NCBI GenBank assembly: GCA_041397305.1
Contig: JAWKWX010000008.1
Coordinates: forward strand, 89,060-153,059
Direction of reading: 5' to 3'
Source: TMP-24 sp041397305
Lineage (GTDB): Bacteria > Pseudomonadota > Alphaproteobacteria > Rhodobacterales > Rhodobacteraceae
Length of the DNA: 64,000 nt
Position 1 is the stretch's first letter. The number at the start of each line of letters is the position of its first letter. The position numbers and the translations under genes are program-made. Shown here one piece after another: positions 33,028 to 42,237 of the stretch. Below the pieces are notes generated by a model. The model ran no database searches, was not told the DNA's origin, and was given only the letters and a program-made list of their open reading frames with translations.

Positions 33028-33273
33028 TCAGCCGCCTTTCAGGCGCTGCAGCAGATAGACTTCGCTCTCGGGTCGCACCGGTTCATGGCGACCGTTGGCG
33101 ATGACCTCGCCATCGACCGCGACCGACAGGCCCGCCGCGATGGCGGGCGCGAGGCCCGGATAGGCCCGCCCCAGCGCATCGAACATCTGGCCAACGGTCG
33201 CGGCCTCGACCTCGACCACCTCCTGGCCGTCGGCAAAGCGCCGCAGGCTTGACCAGAGATGGACGCGCGCCAT
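33028..33273 (-). CDS. MoaD/ThiS-like ubiquitin-fold protein
   Basis: An 81-residue beta-grasp protein ending in LLQRLKGG, the Gly-Gly tail used for adenylation and thiocarboxylation in MoaD and ThiS. Inner features are VEVEAATVGQMFDALGRAYPGL and SVAVDGEVIANG. Its start codon lies 1 base after the stop of the molybdenum subunit gene, so it is the last member of that operon. As a sulfur carrier it could help to make molybdopterin for the enzyme encoded upstream, or act in a dedicated sulfuration step; both are inferences. Confidence 0.85.
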   Translation of the reverse strand: MARVHLWSSLRRFADGQEVVEVEAATVGQMFDALGRAYPGLAPAIAAGLSVAVDGEVIANGRHEPVRPESEVYLLQRLKGG

Positions 33274-33274
33274 C

Positions 33275-35527
33275 TCAGCTCTTCCGCCTGGCCTTGATCG
33301 CCGCCAGCACCTTCGGCGGCGACATCGGCAGGCTGCGGAGCCGTGCGCCGGTCGCCTCGGCAATGGCGGCGGCAAGGGCGGGCAGGGGCGGCGTGATGCC
33401 GGTTTCGCCGACGCCGCGCACGCCGTAGGGATGGCCGGGGTTCGGCACTTCGACGATCACCGTGTCGATCATCGGCAGGTCCGAGGCGACGGGAATGCGG
33501 TAGTCGAGGAAGACGGTATTCTGGAGCCGCCCGTCGGCGCCATAGACATATTCCTCGTTCAGGGCCCAGCCGATGCCCTGCGCGGCACCGCCCTGATACT
33601 GGCCCTCGACATAGGCCGGGTGAATCGCGGTGCCCGCATCCTGCACCACGAGATAGCGCAGAACCGTGGTGCGGCCGGTGTCGGGATCGACCTCGACATC
33701 GACGACATGGGTGCCAAAGCTTGCCCCCACGCCGCCCGCGTTGGTTTCGTGATGGCCCGAGATCGGGCCGCCGGTCGAGCCCATCTTGGCGCCGATCTCG
33801 GCGATGGTCATGGGCGGGAACTTGCCCGCATTCGGTCCGGCGGGCTGGGCCGCGCCGTCCTTCCATTCGACCGCGTCGGGCTCGATCCCCCAGTCCGCCG
33901 CCGCCCGGCGGCACATCTCGGCGATCGCCTGCCGCGCGGCCTCGACCGCGGCCTTGCCGCTGGCGAAGGTTGCGCGGCTGCCATGCGTCGGTTCATTGAC
34001 GCCAAGCGCGCCGGTCTCGACCACGTTCACCCGGACATTTTCATAGGCAATCCCGAGCGTCTCCGCCGTCATCAGCGCGATGGAGGCGCGGCTGCCGCCG
34101 ATGTCGGGCGTGCCGATCGAGACCTGGACCGTCCCGTCCTCGCCGATGGCGAGGCTGACCGAGGTTTCGCCGCCATGGTTGAACCAGAAGCCAGAGGCGA
34201 CACCGCGCCCCTGGTTCGGGCCGAGCTTGACGGTATAGTTCGGATGGGCTTTCGCCGCTTCCAGCGTTTCGACCAGGCCGATGCGGTTGTAGACCGGGCC
34301 GTAGCTCGACTTGGTGCCTTCCTTCGCGGCGTTCTTCAGCCGGACGTCGATCGGGTCGAGGCCAAGCTCGCGGCACATCTCGTCCATCAGGCTTTCGACG
34401 GCAAAGGCCGCCATGGGCGAACCCGGCGCGCGATAGGCGGCCGCCTTCGGGCGGTTCGCCAGCACCTCGACGGCTTCGTGCTTCAGCGCCGGGATGTCAT
34501 AGCAGGCGAAGGCGCAGGGCAGGGCCTCGCCGATCGGCGACATGCCGACGAAGGCGCCGCCCTGCATGCGGAACATCACCTGACCGGCGGTCACGGTGCC
34601 GTCCTTCTTCATGCCGATCTTCACATTCATCGAGGCCGAGGCCGTCGGTCCGGTGGCGCGCAGCACCTCGGCGCGCGACATCACCAGCTTCACCGGACGC
34701 CCGCCGGCCTTTTTCGACAAGGCAAGCGTGAGCGGTTCCATGAAGATCGTGGTCTTGCCACCGAAACCGCCGCCGATCTCGGACGGCGTGACACGCAGGT
34801 TCGCGGCATCGATCCCCAGAACGGCGGCGCACATGCGGCGGATGTACCAGTGACCCTGGGTGCAGACCCACATTTCGCCGCGTCCATCCTCGCCCATCTG
34901 GCCGACACAGGCATGGGGTTCGATATAGCCCTGGTGTGTGGCCTCGGTGCGATAGGTTCCCTCGCGCACGATATCGGCCGCGGCAAAGCCCGCCTCCACA
35001 TCGCCATGACCGAATTCCATGTGGCGCACCACATTCGGGTGCATGCCTTCGGGCACGGAATAGTCGGCCGCCCCGTCGCGGATCACCGGCGCGCCGGGCT
35101 TCATCGCCTCGTCGACATCGGTGACATGGGGCAGGACTTCATATTCCACCTCGATCAGGCGCGCGGCATCCTGCGCCAGAAGCGCCGAGGTCGCGGCGAC
35201 GGCGGCAACCGCATGGCCGTCGTAAAGCGCCTTGTCACCGGCCAGCGTGTTTTCCTGAAGGTTCAGGTCCTCGCCCTCCAGCCCCGTCGGCAGGTCCGCA
35301 CGGGTCACCACCGCCTTGACGCCATCAAGCGCCAGCGCCCGGGTGGCGTCGATCCGCTTGATCCTTGCATGTGCATGGGGCGACCGCACGACCGCCGCCC
35401 AGAGCATGCCGGGCAGCGAGAAATCCGCGCCATAGCGCGCGCGGCCGGTGACCTTGTCGAGCCCGTCGGGCCGGTTCGGACGGGTGCCGACCAGCCGGTA
35501 GCCCTTGGTGATCTCGTCTTTCGCCAT
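33275..35527 (-). CDS. Molybdenum hydroxylase, molybdopterin-binding large subunit (xanthine dehydrogenase family)
   Basis: 750 residues. Typical segments are GLDKVTGRARYGADFSLPGMLWAAVVRSPHAHARI, the FeMoco-neighbouring EIGGGFGGKTTIFMEP, and the catalytic Glu motif GVRGVGETGITPPLPALAAAI. The active-site loop reads AYRAPGSP, which is neither the form I CO-dehydrogenase motif (AYRCSFR) nor form II (AYRGAGR), so CO oxidation is unlikely. The substrate, perhaps a purine, aromatic acid or aldehyde, is unknown. Its start shares one base with the stop of the 2Fe-2S subunit gene. Confidence 0.9.
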   Translation of the reverse strand: MAKDEITKGYRLVGTRPNRPDGLDKVTGRARYGADFSLPGMLWAAVVRSPHAHARIKRIDATRALALDGVKAVVTRADLPTGLEGEDLNLQENTLAGDKALYDGHAVAAVAATSALLAQDAARLIEVEYEVLPHVTDVDEAMKPGAPVIRDGAADYSVPEGMHPNVVRHMEFGHGDVEAGFAAADIVREGTYRTEATHQGYIEPHACVGQMGEDGRGEMWVCTQGHWYIRRMCAAVLGIDAANLRVTPSEIGGGFGGKTTIFMEPLTLALSKKAGGRPVKLVMSRAEVLRATGPTASASMNVKIGMKKDGTVTAGQVMFRMQGGAFVGMSPIGEALPCAFACYDIPALKHEAVEVLANRPKAAAYRAPGSPMAAFAVESLMDEMCRELGLDPIDVRLKNAAKEGTKSSYGPVYNRIGLVETLEAAKAHPNYTVKLGPNQGRGVASGFWFNHGGETSVSLAIGEDGTVQVSIGTPDIGGSRASIALMTAETLGIAYENVRVNVVETGALGVNEPTHGSRATFASGKAAVEAARQAIAEMCRRAAADWGIEPDAVEWKDGAAQPAGPNAGKFPPMTIAEIGAKMGSTGGPISGHHETNAGGVGASFGTHVVDVEVDPDTGRTTVLRYLVVQDAGTAIHPAYVEGQYQGGAAQGIGWALNEEYVYGADGRLQNTVFLDYRIPVASDLPMIDTVIVEVPNPGHPYGVRGVGETGITPPLPALAAAIAEATGARLRSLPMSPPKVLAAIKARRKS

Positions 35528-36012
35528 CAGGCCGCCCCCCTCATTTCCGCTGCCGCGTCCTGCACGGCGCGGACGATCTTGTCATAGCCGGTGCAGCGAC
35601 AGAGGTTGCCTGCAAGCCAGAACCGGATTTCGCTTTCGCTCGGGTCCGGGCTCGTCTCCAGAAGCGACTTCGCCGCCACGAGGATGCCCGGTGTGCAGAA
35701 GCCGCATTGCAGCGCCGCATGTTCGATGAACTTGCGCTGCAAGGGGTGAAGTTCGCCCTCGCCCTCGCGCGCCATGCCTTCGATGGTTTCGATCCGCTTG
35801 CCTTCGGCCTCGACCCCGAGGACGAGGCAGGAACAGACGAGCGTGCCGTCCACCGTGACCGAACAGGCGCCGCAGTCGCCGGTGCCGCAGCCTTCCTTGG
35901 TGCCCGTCAGGTCGAGGTGGTTCCTCAGGCAGTCGAGAAGCGTCTCGCGCGGGTCGGCGAGAAACTCCGCCCGGTCGCCATTGACGGTGGTGGTGACATG
36001 TACCTTCTTCAT
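35527..36012 (-). CDS. Molybdenum hydroxylase, 2Fe-2S subunit
   Basis: A 161-residue electron-transfer subunit with two [2Fe-2S] clusters. The N-terminal plant-ferredoxin-type site is GTKEGCGTGDCGACSV with the fourth Cys in LVCSC; the C-terminal helical site is QCGFCTPGILVAAKSLL and NLCRCTGYDKIV. It passes electrons from the Mo centre to the FAD subunit. Its start overlaps the stop of the FAD subunit gene by 4 nt and its end overlaps the large-subunit start by 1 nt. Confidence 0.95.
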   Translation of the reverse strand: MKKVHVTTTVNGDRAEFLADPRETLLDCLRNHLDLTGTKEGCGTGDCGACSVTVDGTLVCSCLVLGVEAEGKRIETIEGMAREGEGELHPLQRKFIEHAALQCGFCTPGILVAAKSLLETSPDPSESEIRFWLAGNLCRCTGYDKIVRAVQDAAAEMRGAA

Positions 36013-36875
36013 TTGCCCGTTCCTTTCGCCCGGTCATAGGCGATCTTTGCCGCGCGCCGCGCGAGAACCCCCACTACGTCGACGCGGAATTCGACCGTGC
36101 CGCGCTTGTCCGAAATTGGTTTTGCCGCCCCGCTGGCCGCTGCCGCCAGCCGGTCAAGTGCCGCCTCGTCGAGCGTGCTGCCGACGATCGCGTCCGCCGC
36201 TTCCGCGACCAGAAGCACGGTCGGGGCCACCGCCCCGAGCGCCACGCGCGCCTGTCCGATCCGGTCGCCGTCGAGTGTGAGGTTCACCGCGGCGCCCACC
36301 ACCGCGATATCCATCTCGGTCCGGGGAATGAAGCGCAGATAGGCATCGCCGCCGCGCGGCCCGCGCGGCGGCAGGGTGACGGCGGAAATCAGCTCGCCCT
36401 TCGTCAGCGCCGTGCGCCCCGGCCCGGTCGGGATCGCCTCGACCGGCATTTCGCGGCTGCCGTCCGGCCCGGTGACCGTCACCGTCGCCCCGGCCGCGAC
36501 CAGCCCCGGCACGCTGTCGGCGGCGGGAGAGCCGTTGCAGAGATTGCCCACCAAGGTCGCGCGGCCCTGCACCTGGGTGGAGCCCACGAGGTTCATCCCC
36601 TCGACCACGCCCGGCCAGTCACGGCAGAGCGCTTCATGCGCGCCGAGCACGCGGCCGGGGACCGCCACGCCGATGCGCCAGCCGCCGTCCGCCGTGCGCG
36701 AAATGTCGAAGACGCCCGGGATATGCTTGAGATCGATCAGATCGTCGGGCTGCACCATGCCTGCGCGCATCTGGACCAGCACATCGGTGCCGCCGGCCAG
36801 ATAGCGCAAGAGACCCCCCGATGCGGCGGCGAGGCGCGAGGCCTCCTGAAAACTGGTGGGCGTGTGGTAGCGCAT
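36009..36875 (-). CDS. Molybdenum hydroxylase, FAD-binding subunit
   Basis: A 288-residue FAD subunit of the CoxM/XdhA-medium type. FAD-binding motifs are LRYLAGGTDVLVQMRAG and LVGSTQVQGRATLVGNLCNGSPAADSVPGL; the C-terminal CO-dehydrogenase flavoprotein domain contains AYLRFIPRTEMDIAVVGAAV. The ATG at 36875 follows AGGAGG, which rules out the longer upstream frame. It is first in the FAD - 2Fe-2S - Mo - MoaD operon and divergent from the amidotransferase-like gene across 244 bases. Confidence 0.93.
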   Translation of the reverse strand: MRYHTPTSFQEASRLAAASGGLLRYLAGGTDVLVQMRAGMVQPDDLIDLKHIPGVFDISRTADGGWRIGVAVPGRVLGAHEALCRDWPGVVEGMNLVGSTQVQGRATLVGNLCNGSPAADSVPGLVAAGATVTVTGPDGSREMPVEAIPTGPGRTALTKGELISAVTLPPRGPRGGDAYLRFIPRTEMDIAVVGAAVNLTLDGDRIGQARVALGAVAPTVLLVAEAADAIVGSTLDEAALDRLAAAASGAAKPISDKRGTVEFRVDVVGVLARRAAKIAYDRAKGTGK

Positions 36876-37119
36876 GCTGCCTCCTGATCGGGGTGGCGGT
36901 CTGAATGTCTGGTTGTCCCGCGACGAACTGGCTGCGGGACCGTCCCTGATCAAACTCTTTGAAACGGGCGCAAACTGCAACTGGTGAATCGCTGCATCGG
37001 CGCGCCTGCTTCCTGTGCAGCAGCGTTTCCGGCACCCGTCTCTGGCGCACAGATCGGTATCGCGCGCAGGCTTCCAACTCCGACAGTCAAGGGATATCTT
37101 GCGCGCAAGGAAGGGTGAC

Positions 37120-37878
37120 ATGCCTGCAGTTCGGCCTGTTGTCGGCATTATCGGCAACATGAATTTCATCAACGATTACCCCGTTCATGCCGGGGGGCTG
37201 AGCAATTCCGCCGCGGTGGCGGAGGTGGCGGGATGTCTGCCGCTTCTCATCCCGTCCGACCCGCGCTTCGTCTCGGTCGGCGAGCTTCTGGAGGCCTGTG
37301 ACGGGTTCCTGCTGACCGGAGGGCGGCCGAATGTGCACCCCGAGGAATATGGCGAGGCGGCGACCGAGGCACATGGCGCCTTCGACCGGTCGCGCGATGC
37401 GATCACCCTGCCCCTGGTGCGCGCCTGCGTGGACCGGGGCCAGCCCTTCCTCGGCATCTGCCGCGGCTTTCAGGAGGTGAATGTCGCTTTCGGCGGCACG
37501 CTTTATCCCGAGATACGCGACCTTCCCGGCCGCATGAATCACCGGATGCCGCCGGACGGGACGCTTGAAGAGAAATTCGCGCTGCGCCACCCTGTGCGTT
37601 TCGCCAAGGACAGCCCGTTCCACCGCCTTTTCGGCGCCGAGGAAGTGATGACCAACACGCTGCATGGCCAGGGGATCAAGGCGCCGGGAAGCCGGATCGA
37701 GATCGTCGGCTGGGCGCCCGACGAGACGCCCGAGGCGCTTTATGTGCGAGACGCGCCGGGCTTCACGCTTTCAGTGCAATGGCACCCGGAGTGGAATGCC
37801 GCGCATGATCCGGTCTCCCGCCCGTTGTTCGAGGCATTCGGCGATGCCGCGCGCGCCTTCGCGATGAGACGGGGCTAG
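37120..37878 (+). CDS. Gamma-glutamyl-gamma-aminobutyrate hydrolase family (class I glutamine amidotransferase-like)
   Basis: 252 residues of the PuuD-like peptidase C26 family. Nucleophile Cys is in PFLGICRGFQEVNVAFGG, His/Glu in LSVQWHPEWNAAHDP, and the oxyanion segment in FLLTGGRPNVHPEEYG. Family enzymes cleave gamma-glutamyl amides in the cytoplasm, for example in putrescine breakdown. The start at 37120 follows AAGGAAGGGTG. It is divergent from the molybdenum hydroxylase operon and convergent with the RTX gene; the shared intergenic region could link it functionally to the former. Confidence 0.88.
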   Translation: MPAVRPVVGIIGNMNFINDYPVHAGGLSNSAAVAEVAGCLPLLIPSDPRFVSVGELLEACDGFLLTGGRPNVHPEEYGEAATEAHGAFDRSRDAITLPLVRACVDRGQPFLGICRGFQEVNVAFGGTLYPEIRDLPGRMNHRMPPDGTLEEKFALRHPVRFAKDSPFHRLFGAEEVMTNTLHGQGIKAPGSRIEIVGWAPDETPEALYVRDAPGFTLSVQWHPEWNAAHDPVSRPLFEAFGDAARAFAMRRG

Positions 37879-37994
37879 GAGACGGGGCGAGCGCAACCGG
37901 TGAAGGCAAATCGGCCCGCCCCCTCGCTTATGACGGACATTTCACTGGTCGTCCTTGGGATGAACCCGATTGCCGGGGCCCGGCAGCGCCGACA

Positions 37995-40900
37995 TCAATT
38001 CGAAAAGGCGGCACGCGCTTCGTGGGCCTTGAGTGACATTCGGGCGGCGGGGTAGGTGGCGGCGCCGCCTGGCGTGGCGAGTTCGGGGAAAAGCGCGAGG
38101 AGTTCCGCGCGCTGCGCTTCCTCGATCGCCGAGATCGTGGCGACGCCGGGCTGGAAGCTCTCGCTCCAGCTGCCGTCAGAGCGGACGATCTCATGTTCGT
38201 CGAAGAGGATATGGATATAGCTGACGCCTGCGTCCGGCGTGACCCGCTCGATCCCGGGCTGGCCGACGAGATGCAGGGCGGCGACCAGGACCTCGTTTTC
38301 GCCCGACATGAGTTCGGCCCCGGATCCGGTCAGCAGGAACCGGTGCTGGGGGGAGACGCGCATGTCGCGGGCGGGCTCGCGCGGGCCGAGCGCATCCCGG
38401 CGGATCAGGACCGGGCGGAAGGCAGGGGTTGTGGCGAGTTCGGCCGCGCCCAGGTCGCGGCGGCCGACCCAGCGCAGGGGCCGATAGCCGCTGTCGCGGG
38501 TCAGGACCATGTCGCCGGGTTGCAGCGTCTCGACCGGCAGCGAGCCTCTCACCGTGTCGATGAGAGTGCCCGGAGTGAAGCAGGGGACGACCGTCTCGAT
38601 GTTCGAAAAGGACATCGTGCCGATCACATTGCCGCTGCCGTCGAGGAACTGGACAGTGCCCGCCTCGTTATTGCCGCCGGCATAGAGGATGTTGGTGGTG
38701 GCCTTGGTCCAGCCCGAGCCGAAGAGGTCGAGAACGTCGATGTCTGAATTGTCCGGGTCCTCGGACCCGTCGACCACATCGCCGATCCCCAGACCGGTGA
38801 AGAGGTCGCTGCCGAGGCCGCCGAGCATGCTGTCGGCGCCCGCGCCGCCGTTCAGCGTATCGTTGCCCGCGCCGCCGTAGAGCGTGTCATTGCCGCCGCC
38901 ACCGAAGACCGCATCGGCCCCGCCGCCCGCATCGATGAGATTGGCGCCCGCGTCACCCGTGAGCGTGTCGTTGAAGGCAGAGCCGGTGATGTTCTCGAAG
39001 CCGCTGATCGTGTCGCCGGCCGCATCGCCGCCGCTGCCGGTGCCGGTCGCGAGGTTCACGTTCACTCCGGCGCCGGAATTGGCATAGCTGACCGTGTCGG
39101 TTCCGCTGCCGCCCGACAGGCTGTCCGCGCCTGCGCCACCCTGGATCGTGTCGTTGCCAAGACCGCCGCTGAGCGTGTCGGCGCCCGATCCGCCGAGCAT
39201 GCTGTCGTTGCCGCCGCCCGCGTCGACATTGACGCCCTGGGTGGTGGCCGAGGCATTGACCGTGTCATTGCCAGAGCCGAGCTGGAAACGCTCGATCTGG
39301 CTGAAGCTTGCGGTGGAGGTGCCGTCGGTGAGAGTGCCCGCCTCGTTGGCGGAGAAGGCCAGCGTCTCGTTGGCGGTGATCGCGGTGGAATCGATCAGGT
39401 CGCCCGCGGTCTCGCCGGTCTCGCCGCCGCTGATCGTGTCGTTTCCGAATACGCCCGTCAGCCGGATCGTGTCGTCGCCATTGCCCGCCGCGATCAGGTC
39501 CGCGCCGTCCCCACCGTCGATCACGTCGCCCGCGTCCGAGGTGCCCGACATGTCCGGCACGGTGGTGTAGTAGACGTCCGTGACCCAGAGCGCCTGGCTT
39601 GAGGTTCCGCCGTTAGAATAGATGATCTGGATCGAATGGAGGGGACCGGCGACGGTGACGAGGACCGAGCCCTGCGCGCTATTCTGCGTATCGCTGCTGT
39701 TGCCCGCGGTGATCGTATTGCCCGAAACAGTGTCGTTGCCCGCGGGCGTGAGCGTAACCGAAACGGGGTTGCCGTTGATGTCGAAGGCATTGATCGTGAT
39801 GATGTCCTGCCAGCCCGCCATGTCCACATCGTTGATGCGGAACGAGAGGCCCGAGACCTGGTTGGTCAGGCCGCTGCCGGCTTCGGCATTGAAGGTCAGG
39901 GTCGCGGTAACGTCTGGGCCGGCATTGCCGGTCAGATAGAGGCCCGAGGTTGTGCTGTAGGGCTCGCCCCCGGCGACATACTGCGTGGAGTTGGAGGTCT
40001 GGACAGCGGTGTTGCCGCCATTGTTGACGAAGCTGGCGGAGACATTCATGCCGCCGGTGTCCTGGGTGAAACCGCCCGCGAGATTGGTGCCGTTCGAGCC
40101 CTGGCCGATCCAGCTCACATGTTCCTGCGTCGCGGCAACGGGCGGGGCGCCGCCATAGATCGTGTCGTTGCCTGCATCGCCGAGAAGCGAGTCGGCCCCG
40201 CCGCCGCCATAGATCACATCGTTGCCGCCGCCGCCCGAAACGGTGTCGGCGCCGTCGCCCGCGAGGATCGAATCATTGCCCAGACCGCCGGTGACGGAAT
40301 CGTTGCCCGCGCCGGCATCGATCGTATCGTTGCCATCGCCGCCGTCGACCGTGTCGTCCCCGTCCCCCGCAGCGATGGAATCCGCGCCCGCGCCGCCGAA
40401 TATCTGGTTGGCGGCCGAACTGCCGGTCAACGTGTCGTTGAAGGCAGAGCCGATGACATTTTCAATCGAGTTCAGGACGTCGCCGGTCGCGTCCCCGCCG
40501 GATGCGGCGCCCGTACCCAGATTGACGTTGACCGCGCTGCCCGACGCGGAATAGCTGGCCGTGTCACTGCCCGCGCCGCCGTAGAGCGTATCCGCGCCCG
40601 CGCCGCCCTGCAGCGTGTCGTTGCCGTCGCCAGCGAAGATGACGTCATTGCCCGCCGCGCCAGAGATGGAATCGTTACCGGTCCCTGTGGCACTGGTCGA
40701 GGCGCCACCGTAGATCGTGTCGTTTCCGGCCGTGCCGGACAGGGCCGCATCGTTGCCGGACGTGCCCATGATCGGCGCGAAGGTCGGAGAACTGACGACG
40801 CTCGATGAGCTCAGCGTATCGACCGGCCCGTAGCTGGGCACGAAGTAGACGCTACCATCCGTTCCCAGGTAATATTGGCCGGGCTCGGTCGTGTTGGTGT

Positions 40901-41048
40901 AGGTGGTGCCGCCTGCGGTGCCGCTCCAGATCCACTGGCCCGCGCCGAGCGCGGTCTGCGTCGTGAAAGTGACGGTGCCCCCGCTGATCACATCGCCGCT
41001 GTTCAGCGCATTGTTCCCGCCAAGGGAAACAAGATAGCCGGTAGGCAT
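37995..41048 (-). CDS. RTX repeat protein with C-terminal Hint domain
   Basis: A 1017-residue, very acidic protein with no signal peptide. After an ~95-residue N-terminal domain come two blocks of calcium-binding nonapeptide repeats of GGxGxDxxx type (~100-300 and ~510-790), separated by a beta-rich domain (~305-505, including LSFRINDVDMAGWQDIITINAFDI). From Cys823 (VPCFTPGTLIDTVRGSLPVETLQPGDMVL) to about residue 960 lies a Hint (hedgehog/intein) domain of the Hint_2 type, with the conserved His in RVSPQHRFLL. RTX repeats imply type I secretion, but no export genes are nearby. Possible self-cleavage at Cys823 is inferred from the fold. Confidence 0.88.
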   Translation of the reverse strand: MPTGYLVSLGGNNALNSGDVISGGTVTFTTQTALGAGQWIWSGTAGGTTYTNTTEPGQYYLGTDGSVYFVPSYGPVDTLSSSSVVSSPTFAPIMGTSGNDAALSGTAGNDTIYGGASTSATGTGNDSISGAAGNDVIFAGDGNDTLQGGAGADTLYGGAGSDTASYSASGSAVNVNLGTGAASGGDATGDVLNSIENVIGSAFNDTLTGSSAANQIFGGAGADSIAAGDGDDTVDGGDGNDTIDAGAGNDSVTGGLGNDSILAGDGADTVSGGGGNDVIYGGGGADSLLGDAGNDTIYGGAPPVAATQEHVSWIGQGSNGTNLAGGFTQDTGGMNVSASFVNNGGNTAVQTSNSTQYVAGGEPYSTTSGLYLTGNAGPDVTATLTFNAEAGSGLTNQVSGLSFRINDVDMAGWQDIITINAFDINGNPVSVTLTPAGNDTVSGNTITAGNSSDTQNSAQGSVLVTVAGPLHSIQIIYSNGGTSSQALWVTDVYYTTVPDMSGTSDAGDVIDGGDGADLIAAGNGDDTIRLTGVFGNDTISGGETGETAGDLIDSTAITANETLAFSANEAGTLTDGTSTASFSQIERFQLGSGNDTVNASATTQGVNVDAGGGNDSMLGGSGADTLSGGLGNDTIQGGAGADSLSGGSGTDTVSYANSGAGVNVNLATGTGSGGDAAGDTISGFENITGSAFNDTLTGDAGANLIDAGGGADAVFGGGGNDTLYGGAGNDTLNGGAGADSMLGGLGSDLFTGLGIGDVVDGSEDPDNSDIDVLDLFGSGWTKATTNILYAGGNNEAGTVQFLDGSGNVIGTMSFSNIETVVPCFTPGTLIDTVRGSLPVETLQPGDMVLTRDSGYRPLRWVGRRDLGAAELATTPAFRPVLIRRDALGPREPARDMRVSPQHRFLLTGSGAELMSGENEVLVAALHLVGQPGIERVTPDAGVSYIHILFDEHEIVRSDGSWSESFQPGVATISAIEEAQRAELLALFPELATPGGAATYPAARMSLKAHEARAAFSN

Positions 41049-41350
41049 GCCCGAAACCTCTTACCAAATCTACTTTTTGTCGTCGGCTTGTTGCCTCGAC
41101 GAATAATATAGCCGTGCGGTTAAAGTGAACTGAAGGCGCAAATGTGACGCCGCTTGGGAAATTACATGATGCAACAAGACATCAATCAACCCGTAATTGA
41201 TCCGTGTAGGGCATTGTTCTCTCTTGATATTTCATTCCGACGATTTGATCGGAAAACCCCGGCGCCATGCGTTTGCATCTTGCGCAACAAGACCGGCGCC
41301 AAGCCCGGAATGTTCAGGTGTCGGCGCCGGAAATAGGATCATGTCCGGTT
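41049..41350. promoter_or_regulatory. AT-richer upstream region of the RTX gene
   Basis: About 300 bases with no gene. It is AT-richer than its surroundings and should carry the RTX-gene promoter. A dyad ATCAAT-9-ATTGAT sits at 41181-41201, and three copies of GGCGCC lie within 41262-41334 near the kynA stop. No regulator is assigned. Confidence 0.4.
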
Positions 41351-42187
41351 CTACAGAGCCGTGCGCACGCGCCACAGTTCGGGGAAAAGCTCAACCTCCA
41401 GCATGCGCTTCAGATAGCTCACGCCCTGCGTGCCGCCGGTGCCGCGTTTCAGGCCGATGACGCGCTCGACCGTCGTGACATGGTTGAAGCGCCAGCGGCG
41501 GAAATAGTCTTCGAAATCGACCAGCTTTTCGGCCAGATCGTAAAGCGCCCAGTGGCGCGCGGGATCGGTATAAACCTTGGCCCAGGCGGCCTCGACCCTC
41601 TCGTCGGCGACCCAGGGCTGGCTCACGTCGCGCGCCAGGATGTCCTCGGGAACGGCGATGCCTGCGCGGCTCAAGGCGCCGAGCGCCGCGTCATAGAGCG
41701 AGGGCCGCGCCAGTTCCGCCTTGAGGCGTTCGGTCACGTCGGCACGGTGGGCATGGGGCTGGAGCATCGCCGGATTGCGGTTTCCGGCGGCGAACTCGAT
41801 CAGCCGGTATTGCCAGGACTGAAAACCGGAGGACTGGCCGAGGCTTTCACGGAAGGTCGTGTAGTCGGACGGCGTCATGGTCCTCAGCACATCCCAGGCG
41901 GAATTGAGCTGTTCCATGATCCGCGCGACCCGCGCGAGCATCTTGAAGGCAGGTTCAAGCGCGCCAGACAGGATCGAGGCCCTCGCCGCGCCGATTTCGT
42001 GCAATGCGAGCTTCATCCAGAGTTCCGAGGTCTGATGCTGGATGATGAAGAGCATCTCGTCATGCGCGGCGCTGAGCGGGGTCTGCGCGGCAAGGATACG
42101 GTCAAGCGCGAGATAGTCGCCGTAGGACATGCGGCCGTCGAAGGACATTTGCGCGCCTTCGGAGGAGGGATCGTAGCTGGTGGTCAT
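41351..42187 (-). CDS. kynA: Tryptophan 2,3-dioxygenase KynA
   Basis: A 278-residue haem dioxygenase that opens the tryptophan indole ring to N-formylkynurenine. Recognised by MSYGDYLALDRILAAQTPLS, HDEMLFIIQHQTSELWMKLALHE, SSGFQSWQYRLIEF and the C-terminal RWRFNHVTTVERVIGLKRGTGGTQGVSYLKR, which holds the proximal haem His. The start at 42187 follows GGAGACGAAG. It lies downstream of kynU and a GNAT gene; the formamidase (kynB) is not in the window. Confidence 0.96.
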   Translation of the reverse strand: MTTSYDPSSEGAQMSFDGRMSYGDYLALDRILAAQTPLSAAHDEMLFIIQHQTSELWMKLALHEIGAARASILSGALEPAFKMLARVARIMEQLNSAWDVLRTMTPSDYTTFRESLGQSSGFQSWQYRLIEFAAGNRNPAMLQPHAHRADVTERLKAELARPSLYDAALGALSRAGIAVPEDILARDVSQPWVADERVEAAWAKVYTDPARHWALYDLAEKLVDFEDYFRRWRFNHVTTVERVIGLKRGTGGTQGVSYLKRMLEVELFPELWRVRTAL

Positions 42188-42237
42188 CTTCGTCTCCGTT
42201 GCAGGGGTGAAACGGGCGTCGCCGCCCGGGCTTCGCC

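Noticed and set aside
33431..35587. 718-codon open frame on the + strand
   Set aside because: Antisense shadow of the molybdenum hydroxylase large subunit; no domain and no ribosome site.
33275..36875. Aerobic carbon-monoxide dehydrogenase (coxMSL)
   Set aside because: Subunit layout fits, but the active-site loop is AYRAPGSP, lacking both the form I AYRCSFR and form II AYRGAGR signatures.
38580..40800. DNA repeat array or CRISPR-like pattern
   Set aside because: The regularity comes from coding for GGxGxDxxx RTX repeats; units differ in sequence and no identical direct repeats with unique spacers occur.
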